A DNA stretch of 64,000 nt from Powellomyces hirtus (lineage: Eukaryota; Chytridiomycota; Chytridiomycetes; Spizellomycetales; Powellomycetaceae), in NCBI GenBank assembly GCA_025526995.1, contig JAHLKG010000016.1:1-64000 (forward strand), in the 5' to 3' direction. Position numbers and translations under genes: made by a program. Shown here in pieces: positions 12,342 through 23,111 of the stretch. The first letter of the stretch is position 1; each line of letters opens with the position of its first letter. The notes beneath the pieces are model-generated. The model was not told where the DNA came from. It made no database searches and saw nothing but the letters and a program-made list of their open reading frames with translations.

Positions 12342-12727
12342 TGGGGTGTTTTCTTTTCCTGTGTGTTGACTGCGAGTAAGATGTTTTCCGCACGGGCATT
12401 TTTCGCATCAGTCCAGAACCGGGAGTACGAGTTGCTGGACAGCGGAGTGCTGATGTCAGCCCGTCAGTCCATTTTTGGCTCTGTTAAACCATATTTTTTA
12501 TCTCGGCTCAATTTGCTGAACAACTATCAGATATTTTTGGATTAAAATTTGGTTTAAGGTCCCATTCAAAGAAGGACAGTTCAGCTATAGCTAGTCCAAG
12601 CCTCTTCGAAGGGCGCGCGCCTTACGTAATCCATATCTCATGGCAGCCCCGCCCCCATTCCCCGGTACCAGACAAGACCTGCTTCCTCAATAATTTTATG
12701 CAACTTGACAGAAACCACCACCCTACC

Positions 12728-14622
12728 ATGTCCACCTCCGACTGCGCAGCCAACCCCACCGTCCAGGAACTCATCCTCACCGCTTTCTTCTCCAATGCCA
12801 CTGCCGTCGGGGCGCTCTGTACGCGTCCTGAAGTCGTGGCGGGGCTGATGAGCAGCCCGGCGGTGCAGGCGGCTATTGCAGCCAACCCGGAGATCCAAGC
12901 TGCGTTTATGAACGATCCGGCGGTGCAGGCGGGTGTGGCAGTGACGGTGCGGAAATATGTGGACATTGTTGCAAGTGGGTTGTGAGGCGAGAGTGCAACA
13001 AACCGTCACGGGCGCAAAGAAAAAAGTCTTTGACTGACACTGAGCCGCGCTGCATCATTTTTTGCCGTTCATTCACCGCAGCGTCGTACGGCGCCCCAGC
13101 CATCATCATCGGGATTGCCATCACCCTCTCCATCATCGGTAACCCTTTCCTGACTGAGATTTCAAACATTCATCCACGGCGGGAGACAACTCAACCACGT
13201 GTACTCGCTCTCCCTCTTCTTCTCTCGCGCACCGCCAGGAGTCGGGTTGGCTGCATGGCGACTCTGTGGCAAACGCGATGCGCGTGCGTATCTGCTGATG
13301 TTAAGCACGATATTGACAGGTGGGTTACGGTGGACGCGATTGTCGCGTGAGTGGGTATGAAGGCCTTGTATTCACTGCCTTACTCACCCGCGCTCTTTGG
13401 TTTCGAGCAGTTTTGGATTGCTGTACTGGGATATATGGAAAGTAAGTTCTGAAAAGAGAGAAATAAATGGAAGGGAAACCCCCGATGACAAAGACGCAAC
13501 AGTTTTGCTGACTGGAGCCGCGCATTGCCTTAGAGTCATTTCGCCTAGTCGTCTCGAAGCCATTGAGACAACGTATATTTTGACTCTCATTAGTGTGTCT
13601 CTACTCCGCGATGCCTCGCTCGTCATCGCTGCTGGGTACAGGTACGTCTGTTGAAAGCGCAAAACAAAGCAAAGGCATGGCGTTTCGTGGGCCCGCTGTA
13701 TTCCGGCAAAGAAAGCATGGTTCACTTGACCCATTTTGCCCACATTAACAACTCATTATCCACCCCGCCCCCCGCGGTTTCCCAGATATGCCGCCGTCTA
13801 CACCAACCCCGCGCACCAACGGCTCACCTTCCTTATCATCACAATCATGTCCATCGCCAGTACGGCGGGCGGGCTCACGTTCGGGATCACCGACTGCTTG
13901 AAATTTGAATCCGTGTCCAAAGAATTCTGGGCCGTCGCAATTCTGAATCCTGTTATATATCTTATCCCGGGGATCGCGACGTTCACGTACAGGTTGCGGC
14001 GCGCGCAGCGGTTGATGAAGAAACGGATGGTGACGAAATTGGCGCATTTGGAGACGGCGAATAATGTGATTATGGGGGTGACGATTACGTCGGCAATTGT
14101 CGCGATTGTGGTATGTGTATGTGTGTGTGTGTGTCTGTATGTGTCCACGCGAGCAATGACTACCCGTTGCGTAAGACACCTTTGATACTTACTATGCTTC
14201 TTTCCTCCTCGGTTTCTCATTCATCTCCCCTTCCCCCCGCTGGCGCACTGGGTGCATAGATTGTCCAAATCTTTGACGGCAAGTCGCCTCACCCTCCTTT
14301 CATTGCTCAAATCCACCCTAACCCTTATCTTTTCCGTCCATTAGTCAAAGTGAACTACTACGTCGTCCCCACGCAAATGCTGGCGGCCGTGATCTGGACC
14401 GTGGGCGAGAACGCGTTCGAGGTGCTGACGACGGTACGGGAGGCCATGTCGAATGCCAAAGTGTCTAATCCGCCAAGCTGGGTGCATTTTACGAATATTA
14501 AGACGACGGAGGATGACAGTCACGGTGGTCCCGTCGTTCCGAGTCTGGACCGAAAGCCGCGGATAGCAAAGCCGAAGATCAGGGGGGAGGAGGAGGAGGA
14601 GGAAAAGGGGGAGGCAGTGTAG
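12728..14622 (+). CDS. Seven-helix membrane protein, paralog of the 5535-7020 gene
   Basis: Eight exons (12728-12974, 13082-13138, 13239-13319, 13411-13441, 13534-13641, 13786-14110, 14260-14278, 14345-14622) encode 381 aa, in frame throughout. The start is taken at MSTSDCAAN, which matches the paralog's MTTFESCAAN; an in-frame ATG ten codons upstream is possible. The N-terminal ~75 residues carry repeated [N/S]P-x-[I/V]Q-A motifs (SPAVQAAIAANPEIQAAF), reminiscent of STI1-type helices, absent from the paralog. Seven hydrophobic segments follow, with helix 7 TQMLAAVIWTVGENAFEVL. The tail ends in a run of glutamates. The last intron (14279-14344) begins with GC rather than GT. Function unknown; 7TM-receptor-like topology is inferred from helix count only. 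Confidence 0.78.
14279..14344 (+). other. GC-AG intron
   Basis: Between exon ...ATCTTTGACG and exon TCAAAGTGAAC the intron begins GCAAGT and ends TTAG. Only this donor keeps the reading frame; the nearby GTCGCC would shift it. The paralog at 5535-7020 has an intron at the equivalent place, with a normal GTAAGT donor. Confidence 0.75.
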
Positions 14623-14916
14623 AGGAGTGGAGATTTAGCTTTCCTTCATTGAACGCCAGGTAGTTCATTTTGTTGATGTTTTTTCTTCTATCGTGCGGCG
14701 GACGGAAGGGAGAGGTAGAAGCAGATCTACATACCAAAAAAGCAGCAGACAAAAAAGTGAATAGATTCCGCCAGATTCCACCCGCCCAAACCATAAACTA
14801 AAATAAGAACTTAAAAACCTATCATCTACGCTGCTTCCATACCATGTAAACCCTCCTTCCGGCCGCCCACACGACATACATTCCAATCATCCCCGAGCCC
14901 ATGGCCAGGAGGCCCG

Positions 14917-16334
14917 TTCACTTGACAGCATGCAAATGTGTTCCAGCAAGCAGGACGCTAACCATCGTAAAGGCCTAAATGATCGTCTCATTCAGTCCCT
15001 GCAAGATGGCCAACTTTCGCGAGAACGCAGGTGCTTGGGTCGCAATCATCGTCGAAGCTCCAAGATACGCAAAATCCCACCCAAGTCCTAGCAAGAACAA
15101 ACCACCGAGATACAGGCCATACGCTTGTCCGGCGTAGAGGGTGATGACCGATGCAACGAGGATGAGGAAGCCCGAGGAGACGACAGTTCTGGAGCCGACG
15201 CGGTTGATTAGTAGTCCTGTGACGAAAGAAGGGGCAAACATCCCGCATACGTGGATTTAGATGGTGGTGACAGATTGCTTGAATAAATAGCCGTGCGCGA
15301 CCATGGCGACAGGTGTGGCAGGCATGATCATGGCCATGACGCAGTAAGCGGTTGTGCCGGCAATGATGGCCAGCCGGGTGGAGGGATCCCGGAGGAGCGC
15401 CTTGCTGGTGGCGAGGAAGGAGGTGGATGATGGAGTGTTCGCGGACGCTTGTCCGTTCTCTGCTGCCCCGGCGAAAGAGGTGTGTGTGTGTGAGTGTTTG
15501 TGACTACTGCAGATCCATTTAATGTTCCACTGAATTGCTGCTGCCGGTCGTCCGGGACCCTCGGTGGTGGTTTGGCGATTGGAGGCCATCTCACAACCGA
15601 TATGATAACCAAGTAGAGGATCTACAACGTGAAGCAGAGTTATAATCAGCAACGTGGGAGCACGCATCTCACACATCTAAGAAGAGTAAGTAGCAGGCAC
15701 GGTACCTGCATACCGGCGACAGCCACATAGACGCCCCCTTACTTTATGGTTGGAATGGTTCAGACGGTCCACTTGGCAATTTCCGGCCCCAGCACTGATC
15801 CAATGACATCAGCACCGACGATCGCGCTCATGGAACGAGAGACGTAGCGGAGGGTAACGCCTGCGACATGGCAAAGCGCAGCAGCTGCGAACTGGCCTGG
15901 GCGACACCATGGACGGTCAGGGCGACACACAAGAGCGGGAAGCTCTTGATGTAGACGGTGAGGATGCAGAGGCCCGTAGCCACCAAGCCCAGCAGACCAC
16001 CAATGACAAAGGAGGAGCGGCGTCCGATTTAGTCGCCCAATTGGGCTAGCGGGATGGCGGAGGCGAGACTACCGACAAAGGACAAGCCGACGGGGATGGT
16101 GCTGACGGACGAGTTTGCGAGCTCGCTAGTGACGACAATGGTGGTTGTGTCGTGGATAAAGACCACGGCCCAACCGAGCAGCCATGCAACTGCGATGGCG
16201 GTCGCGTTGTAGAACATCATCCCGGCGGATGGGTTTCTTTGGTGGTGGTGAGCCATCCATGGAAGCGCTGTAAAGAGAAGGTGAACGTCCGTCCTCTCTG
16301 GGAGAACGCGTCGAGAGCGTGGGCGCGTCGGCAA
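14917..16334 (-). pseudogene. Decayed MFS transporter
   Basis: Fragments of one major facilitator protein lie collinearly on the minus strand. The N-terminal half reads ...TIPVGLSFVGSLASAIPLAQ, LGD, then a stop (16029), then IGRRSSFVIGGLLG, the usual D-x-x-GRR loop 2-3 motif. After FAMSQ (about 15850) the homology continues only in another frame and meets TGA and TAA. The C-terminal half has MFAPSFVTGLLINRVGSRT just after an in-frame TAA (15257), and QGLNETII followed by TAG (14975). At least four stops and one frameshift rule out a working product. Stops at 15257 and 14975 could come from glutamine codons, as expected for C-to-T decay, but this is inference. Neighbour 12728-14622 is convergent. 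Confidence 0.85.
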
Positions 16335-17576
16335 TGAGTCGGAGAGTAGGCCTGAAAAAGCGGAACCGTGAGCAGAGAGGACTGTACACTACGTGCAACT
16401 GCACTGGCAGCGGGTACGGCGAATGCTGAATGCTGCTTTCCAGACAGCGTTCTTCAGCGGCGGTGCCATTTTGCCGGGTAGTGCGAGAGAAGTTGTGTGC
16501 GGACGAGATATTGCCAGCCTGTGGGTCGGGCCGGCAATTGATTCACTTGCGGCCTGTATCTCTATCAAGTAGACCAGCAAAAGCGGCGGCGAGGACTACA
16601 GTACCCAAGGATGCCGGAATCTGCAAGTTGTTGGTGGCGATTCACTGTACAAGCGCTTGTTTGGTTGTGAGCGGCTCAGACGAATCCATAGTGCCCGAGT
16701 TGCGGTGTATCGCCGCTTTTTCCAGTTTTGTCCCGAGAACCCTCAGAATGGGGGCTGCATAACCGTAACTGACCAAGTCCTATCCTCTTTACAAGCACGG
16801 CGGAAGCGGGGTTTCGGGAATACAGGCGGGCGTTCAGTCTATTTAGTGTCCTGCATTTTTTTCTACATCTAACGTCTAACTAACACATGACGTCAAAAGG
16901 AAATCAATGGGGAAAGGTAATTCTGATACTGCTAATATGTGAGAATACCAAGTCGAACCCCTTCACTATTGACGAAACCTGCTGTACCGACCGGCCCACA
17001 ACGTCTTTGACACTGCATTGCCTTTGCATACTGCTGATGACCATAGATACTTATCTTTGGACATGGACACGTGCGCGAGAAAAGAAGGCCGGCGACACAG
17101 TTGCATTGCCCGCGTGTGCAAATAGTCGATGCAATTCACACTTCCGTGCCTCGCTGCTATGCGCAGAATCACGTCGCCGACGCTCTGCACACTATTTTCC
17201 GTTTTCCAGTTCAGACCGTGTTTCCTTTCTTTCGTTGATTGACAAGGGAGATGAACTGGGAAATGGGGGCCCAGCGGCTACTGCACAGACTGTGACTACA
17301 TGTGTATATCACGTGACAGGTGACAGTTGGCTGGAGGTTGACTTACCCCACTTACCGTACTTCATCCTCGATGCAGCATCGCTTGAATGTACAGTGCGAC
17401 GAAACTCTTATGTGTGCAAAGGTACCATATAGAAAAGAGTGCAAAGATGAAACGGACCCAAGAGAAGCAAGGGCAAGAGGAGCGGAATGTTTTGCATGCA
17501 TATGAATGGTCAGGATATATTATAAAGAGAAACAAAAAAAAGCAATATCATCTAATCAGTCGCAACGGGGCGGCGC
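16335..17576. other. No gene recognised
   Basis: Intergenic between the MFS pseudogene and PEPCK. A 181-codon plus-strand ORF (16887-17432) shows no family or domain feature and I do not support it. Confidence 0.5.
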
Positions 17577-19220
17577 CTACAGTTGAGGTCCAGCGGCAAT
17601 AACTTCCGGCTGGGCCTTGTCCTCAAAGCTCTTAAAGTTGGTGTTGAACAGCTTGGCGAGCTTGACGAGGGTGTTCTGGTACGACTCCTCGGTGCCGCTC
17701 CAGGTCTTTGCGGGGTTGAGGATCTCGGATGGGACGCCAGTGCACGTCTTGGGGATGCTGAGGTTGAATTTGGGGTAGTTTTCGTACTCGGCCTTGGCGA
17801 GCTCTCCATTGTGGATGGCGTCAATGATGGCGCGCGAGTACTTGAGGGCGACACGCTTGCCAACGCCGTACGGGCCACCGTTCCAGCCGGTGTTGATCAA
17901 CCACGCGTCGGCCTTGTGCTTCTGCATCTTCTCCGCGAGCATGGTAGCGTACTTGACGGGGTGCCACACGAGGAAAGGAGCGCCAAAGCATGTGGAAAAG
18001 GTCGCTTGTGGTTCGGTGACACCTTCTTCGGTACCGGCAATCTTGGCAGTGTAGCCAGACATAAAGTGGTACATGGCCTGCTCGGGGGTGAGCTTGGAGA
18101 CGGGAGGCAGGACACCAAAGGCGTCGCAGGTGAGGAGGATGATGTTCGAGGGGTGGGTGCCAACGCAGGGGATCTTGGCATTGGGGATGTATTCGATGGG
18201 GTAGGCGCAACGGGTGTTTTCCGTCTTGCTAGAGTCAGAGTAGTCGACAACGCGGGTAAGTGGGTCGTAGACAACATTCTCCAGGACGGAACCAAATCGG
18301 ATAGCATTGAAAATCTCGGGCTCCTTCTCGCCAGAGAGGTCAATGGTCTTGGCATAGCATCCACCCTCAATGTTGAAGACACCGTCGTCAGACCAGCAGT
18401 GCTCGTCATCACCAATGAGGAAACGGGTAGGGTCAGCCGACAAGGTGGTCTTGCCGGTTCCAGACAGACCAAAGAAGAGAGAAACGTCGCCGTTGGGGCC
18501 CTCGTTGGCACTAGAGTGGAGAGACAAGACTCCGGCCTTTGGCATGTAGTAGTGCATGACAGTGAAGATTCCCTTCTTCATCTCTCCGGCGTACTGGGTA
18601 CCGAGAATGACCATTTCGGCGCGCTTGAAGTTGAGGCAGATACTGGTGGTGGAGGTCATGCCGGTTGTGTATCGGTTGGCGGGGAATTCACCAGCGTTGA
18701 AGATGGTAAAGTCGGGCTCACCAAAGTTGGCGAGCTCGGCGTCGGTGGGGCGGATCAACATGTTGCGCATAAAGAGAGCGTGGTAGGCGCGAGCGCAGAC
18801 GATTCGGACCTTGATCCTGTACTTTGGGTCCCAGCCGGCGTAACCGTCAAAGACGTAGAGACGGTCGCGGGTGTTGAGGTAGTCGATGGCGCGCTCGCGG
18901 TTGACCATGAACGAGTTTTCCGACATGCCGACATTGACGGGTCCCCACCAGACATTGTCCTTGGAAGACTCTTCCTCGACGATACGCTTGTCCTTTGGCG
19001 ATCGGCCCTTCTTTGTGCCCGAGTCAGTGACGAGCGCACCGGCGGCGGTGAGACCAGTTCCGCTCTCGTGCTGGAGAGCCTCTTCGTACAAGAGGGGGAT
19101 GCTAGCATTTCGGATGATGGGCTTCTCGTAGTCGACGCGAGCCACGTTGTGCAGAGACTGGTGAATCTCGTCGTGCATGGCTTTTTGCTCTGCCGAGTCT
19201 GTTATGCCGTTGTGGATCAT
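17577..19220 (-). CDS. Phosphoenolpyruvate carboxykinase (ATP)
   Basis: Catalyses oxaloacetate + ATP to PEP + CO2 + ADP, the committed step of gluconeogenesis, in the cytosol. The 547-aa protein is a single uninterrupted exon and contains the P-loop [11 protein letters not shown], the metal/ATP loop [26 protein letters not shown], and the family's FDGYAGWDP and RNMLIRP segments. This places it in the ATP-dependent (fungal/bacterial) class. The frame extends upstream to 19301, but the ATG at 19220 (MIHNGITDS) is chosen because a probable 5'-UTR intron (19247-19347: GTAAGC donor, CTGCAG acceptor) lies just before it and removes the longer N-terminus. It is the fungal counterpart of yeast PCK1. 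The opposite strand carries a 566-codon open frame that I regard as codon-bias shadow. Its pathway partner ACS is at 45 kb. Confidence 0.97.
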   Translation of the reverse strand: MIHNGITDSAEQKAMHDEIHQSLHNVARVDYEKPIIRNASIPLLYEEALQHESGTGLTAAGALVTDSGTKKGRSPKDKRIVEEESSKDNVWWGPVNVGMSENSFMVNRERAIDYLNTRDRLYVFDGYAGWDPKYRIKVRIVCARAYHALFMRNMLIRPTDAELANFGEPDFTIFNAGEFPANRYTTGMTSTTSICLNFKRAEMVILGTQYAGEMKKGIFTVMHYYMPKAGVLSLHSSANEGPNGDVSLFFGLSGTGKTTLSADPTRFLIGDDEHCWSDDGVFNIEGGCYAKTIDLSGEKEPEIFNAIRFGSVLENVVYDPLTRVVDYSDSSKTENTRCAYPIEYIPNAKIPCVGTHPSNIILLTCDAFGVLPPVSKLTPEQAMYHFMSGYTAKIAGTEEGVTEPQATFSTCFGAPFLVWHPVKYATMLAEKMQKHKADAWLINTGWNGGPYGVGKRVALKYSRAIIDAIHNGELAKAEYENYPKFNLSIPKTCTGVPSEILNPAKTWSGTEESYQNTLVKLAKLFNTNFKSFEDKAQPEVIAAGPQL

Positions 19221-19246
19221 TGTGTGAAAGGGGTGGGGAAGATTAT

Positions 19247-19347
19247 CTGCAGAGGGACACAGGAGACCGAGAAAAAAAAGTAAGGACACACAGATAAACA
19301 CACGAGTGGGAGAAGGGGTCTGTGGGAAATTATGTTTGCACGCTTAC
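19247..19347 (-). other. Probable 5'-UTR intron of PEPCK
   Basis: On the minus strand the stretch runs from GTAAGCGTGC to a pyrimidine-rich CTCTGCAG acceptor, 101 bp, ending 26 bp before the start codon. Size and signals match the other introns here. Confidence 0.6.
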
Positions 19348-19500
19348 CAAGAGCGAAAGGGTTTGTGGGAAAAGGGCAGTAGTTGTGATAGAGGAGGAAC
19401 TCCTGAGCGCAATGCCAGAGAGGGAGACGGTTGGGGGGTTGTTTGAATGAAAGACGAAGAATCAAAGAACAAGGACGAAGGGGCGGACGGCAGAGGGGGG

Positions 19501-19510
19501 TCTATTTATA
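19501..19510 (-). promoter_or_regulatory. TATA box of PEPCK
   Basis: Minus-strand TATAAATAGA lies about 280 bp upstream of the start codon, or about 180 bp once the UTR intron is removed. The same octamer occurs before the carboxypeptidase gene. Confidence 0.5.
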
Positions 19511-19520
19511 TGTTTATATG

Positions 19521-20657
19521 AGTGAGCGAATGGAGAGCGACACGCGCGTCAGACGAGTCATTCCGTGATTCACTGGGCGGGGCAAACCGGAAGACAAGCG
19601 ACGCGGGCAGATGCGCGTTTGACTGACTGACTGCCTGAGAAAGAGAGAGAGAGAGAGACGAGGGCGACGGGGCGACGCGGATGGAATGAGGAGGCGCAAG
19701 GAGAACAATCCATCCGCCATTCCCCTCCCGCTCTGGTCTCTCCGACTCGACCCGATAGCGTCTCTTATGACTGACTGACCACTGCCTTATTGTAGCACAT
19801 GCCCCTGTTTATAGCAATCATCCATTATTTACCACTTGCCGCCTCCTCAAATGGCGCTTTGTTGCTTCTCAGCCGCCGCTGTTTGTGCGCCACAAACTGA
19901 CAACTCTATCCGTGTCCTTCCCAAACAGCCGCGTCAAACCCGACAACCCGCGCTGAAATCCAAAAAAGCTTCTTCGTTATGGAAAACATCCTACTCTAAC
20001 AACATGGCTGCAATGCTTAAAGCATCTGCTTCTTACTCTTGTTATTCTTGGGCACTGCTTTTGCGCGCAAGGGCCACTGGGGGAAGGTAGACAAACAAAA
20101 AAAAACGAAAAACCAAGGTCAGGCTGAATGTAGGAGGGCCGTGCTGGGCACGTGCGGGCAGAAGGTGTTTCTGTAAACGCAGCGGGTGATGTCGCACACG
20201 GGCTGGTGGAGCATCCCGGGAAGCGCGTTGATTGGCTGGAGCAGATCGGACATGCGGTTTTTTCACCTTTTTTTTCTATTACAATTGATACTCCATCATA
20301 CATAAGCGCATAGATGATGATGACGTTGGTTGGTTGCGTTTGTGACTCTTTCCGACTTTGCCCGATACCGCTAAACAAGACTACTGTACATCTCACGCCT
20401 ACTACTACCCGTACTCGTACAGTCAACAGGAAACGCTGACTTTTGACACGAACAAACTCATCCGTCTGCGCTTGGAAGTAAGTAGAGGTAGGCATTGCCT
20501 GTGACTTTCCGGTCTTCAACAGCATCTATGTCTCTTTATCGAGCTCTGCTCAGGTGAAACACCCGCGCCACCCTAACCCACTCTCGCGTTGTCTTTTTTC
20601 CCATGAGCTCTTTTCTGAGACCCCCATGCCAGTTGACATGCAATACCTGGCCCCACG
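19521..20657. other. Intergenic, no gene recognised
   Basis: About 1.1 kb between the divergent PEPCK and F-box-like genes. It contains a GA-rich run near 19640-19660; I see no coding signal. Confidence 0.5.
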
Positions 20658-21308
20658 ATGATTGCTCTCTCCGCTGAACTTGTCGATCAAATCGTCGATC
20701 ACCTTTGGGATGACCTCGTTACGCATCTCGACACAAAGCAATACCTCTGCCTAGCACTTGTGTGCAAGGCATTCAAGAACGTCATGTACGCCAAGCATCG
20801 GCGCAAAACCCTCATGCTGGCCCAGTCGGCAGCTCTGTCTACTATCGTGGGAGGTACGAGTGGTGTGTCCGCACGACATCTCATTCGCTATAAGGATCCG
20901 TTCAGCAATCCTTTCATACCGCCGTTGGAACTGCTTGCGTCTATATTCGATCGCATCGAGCTGGACACATTTGCGACATACATGTTGCCGCTCCTCTTGA
21001 AGCACAAGAGCAGAATCGACTCTTTCCTCTGCACGACTGAACGACCGTATTTGTGGAAGACAAAGGGCGCCGCATACGTGTACGGGGCATCGCTGGGCCG
21101 CGAGATCAGATTGTTTATGAGATATCGCACGTGTTGGCTTTTGAAGGGGGTGGGAACACTGGAAAGACCAGAGATCATTTGGGAGTATGCTTACATATCG
21201 GACCTCCCATGTTATTCCAGTGTCTTTTTCAATCTCGAGCGTAATTTCGAGGCCGAATTGCAACATGTGGGCACGCTGGGAGGGTACTTCAAGAATATGA
21301 AAAAGTGA
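20658..21308 (+). CDS. Possible F-box protein, 216 aa
   Basis: Single-exon ORF starting MIALSAELVDQIVDHL. The first ~45 residues follow the F-box pattern: L-x(2)-E-L-x(2)-I-x(3)-L, then LCLALVCKAFKNVMY, where L-x-x-V-C-[KR]-x-[FW] is the typical second half. The rest (HRRKTLMLAQ, then a leucine-rich middle) has no recognisable repeat or partner domain. If the call is right, it would link a substrate to an SCF ubiquitin ligase through Skp1. There is no membrane segment or signal peptide. It could instead be an unrelated helical protein. Confidence 0.6.
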   Translation: MIALSAELVDQIVDHLWDDLVTHLDTKQYLCLALVCKAFKNVMYAKHRRKTLMLAQSAALSTIVGGTSGVSARHLIRYKDPFSNPFIPPLELLASIFDRIELDTFATYMLPLLLKHKSRIDSFLCTTERPYLWKTKGAAYVYGASLGREIRLFMRYRTCWLLKGVGTLERPEIIWEYAYISDLPCYSSVFFNLERNFEAELQHVGTLGGYFKNMKK

Positions 21309-23030
21309 CGCGAGAGGATGGGGTTACTATTATGTTCGCACGTCATTGTACATGTTTGCACGTTGCCGTACTGCAACCTGCAGTCCAGAGACTGTAAAAC
21401 TGACTAGTATAACTGAAATGTGTCGTAGCGTTAACCCTTTGTACAAACTTGATTGGATCAATAACAATTGTGGAATTGGTATGGCAGTCACCACAAATTA
21501 TTCTAGCTGCAACGCTGATTGATGAGATTCTGGAGGCTCACGCAATCAGGATGCGGTCCTTTCGCGTGCCTTGATCGATCACGCAAAGGAGGTGGGAGCG
21601 CGGGGGCGCTACAAAAAACGCGTGCCGCACCCACACACCCCCATCCCACGCGCGCCGTCGGAAATGCACCCCCAGTGCAATGCTGCTGACGAGAGACGAG
21701 ACGTGTGTGTGTGTGTGAACAAGGTGTGATCGGCATGTGCATCATCCATCATCATAAATCATAATCAGCTTAGCGTTCGTTCGGTTGCGCAAAGTGACAC
21801 GAGATTAGAAGCCCAAGCCCAACACGTCGCCCCTCCCCCCCCCTCCCAGCTCCGATCAAGCGCGCGCTCGTATACGGTACGTACCGTGATGGGTATAACA
21901 TACTAGTATAATGAAGACAAGGGGGGGGGGGATCGATTTGTGGTTGGGTCGCACTTTTTCGGGGTGGTCAGGATCTTTGTTTTACCCCTGCCAGTCAAAG
22001 TTCAACCCATCCCTCCCGACGATACGAGATCACCCCCCCCCTCCCGCGGGAAGTATACGGTACGGGAGCGTAGATACAAGGACCGTAGAGAACTCAGCTG
22101 AATCAAGGGGCGGCGGCACACACACACAGACGTTGCGGGGGCCCACGGGGCGAGTGTTTTGGATACGCTTTTGTGGGAGGTGGGAGAACAGGGGGTGGAT
22201 GATCGCTTATGCTCTGCTACTGTATGTTATGCGCCTGCAGTATCTCTCTCTCTCTCTCTCAGCCATGTCACGGTGCACACACACACACACACAACATCGT
22301 TACGGTGGGTTCGTAATGGAGTTGTGGGAACAGTGGGGGGGCCTCTTTGATTACGGTACATGCTACAACCCCAGGTCCATACTAAACTGTCCGGGCCCGA
22401 GCTGGGCCGACAGTCTGGTATGCGAAGAACTGTGACGGACGGTTGCCCACGCGTGAAAAAACGCGGGACGGACAGTTTTTAGTATGGACCTGGGGTTGTA
22501 ATGCTATGATGGATAGATATATCGGATCTCGGTCTTTGGCAGGGGGTTGTGTGTGTGTATGTGTGTGTGTGGTGGGTCAAATCCGGTCAAGTCACGGATT
22601 GGGGGGTGTAACTCTGTGGACGGGCCGCCAAAGCAAGCGATCATACCGTACGTGTTTTATTCTTATTTTTCTCTTTTTTGGTGAGTCGGACTCCCGATCG
22701 CGCAACCCTGGCGTTACGGACGGCTGTCTGTCTCTCTCTCTCTTCCCTTTTCCTGATCCCCATTTGTATTGACGTGTGGCGGTCATGAACGCTGACTGAA
22801 AGGCGCAAAAACAAAACAGTATTGCGCATGACATTTCTGAATCTTGGGCCCGGGGTGGGCCTTGGGGGACGCATTGTGATACCCCTCTCTTCTCCGCTCG
22901 GCAGTCCACGGTGTCTTTCTGGAGATTGTCACGCCGGGGCCAGCGGCGCACGATGTCAGCAACGAGCATGATCCCGTCGTCGTCGTTAACGTCGTCATCG
23001 TCGGGGCGAACCCTGTGGGCGAAATGCGTG
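21309..23030. other. Low-complexity intergenic region
   Basis: About 1.7 kb rich in simple sequence: a G10 run near 21917, CT repeats (22238-22260, 22728-22742), CA/GT repeats (22276-22291, 22545-22570) and the inverted-repeat element at 22364-22500. A 174-codon ORF at 21911-22435 is made of these repeats and is not supported as a gene. Confidence 0.6.
22364..22500. mobile_element. MITE-like inverted-repeat element (137 bp)
   Basis: The left end TACAACCCCAGGTCCATACT is matched exactly, as reverse complement, by the right end AGTATGGACCTGGGGTTGTA. The match continues inward through CTGTCCG with a 2-bp gap, giving inverted repeats of about 30 bp around a ~70-bp core. The element is flanked by ATGC on both sides (22360-22363 and 22501-22504), a perfect 4-bp target duplication. 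Read another way, the ends could lie just inside TA dinucleotides, as in Tc1/mariner insertions. It has no coding capacity, so it would depend on an outside transposase. No second copy was noticed in the window. Confidence 0.8.
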
Positions 23031-23038
23031 TATAAATA
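23031..23038 (+). promoter_or_regulatory. TATA box of carboxypeptidase gene
   Basis: TATAAATA is 74 bp upstream of the start codon, at the right distance for a short leader. Confidence 0.6.
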
Positions 23039-23111
23039 GAGCAGACATTTTCCCCGCACTTTTCCCTTCTCTCCTCACCAGACCCTCACTACCACCGCCC
23101 CCGACATCACC

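Noticed and set aside
14917..16334. Reassigned stop codons (TAA/TAG read as Gln)
   Set aside because: Other conserved genes in the window terminate at TAA, TAG or TGA exactly where their families end, and the MFS remnant also has a frameshift and a TGA.
17583..19283. 566-codon plus-strand ORF antisense to PEPCK
   Set aside because: The minus strand encodes a full PEPCK with all catalytic motifs. The antisense frame has no family features and is explained by strong codon bias in a highly expressed gene.
22590..23060. 155-codon minus-strand ORF upstream of the carboxypeptidase gene
   Set aside because: Covers the TATA box and simple repeats; composition is repeat-driven with no family feature.
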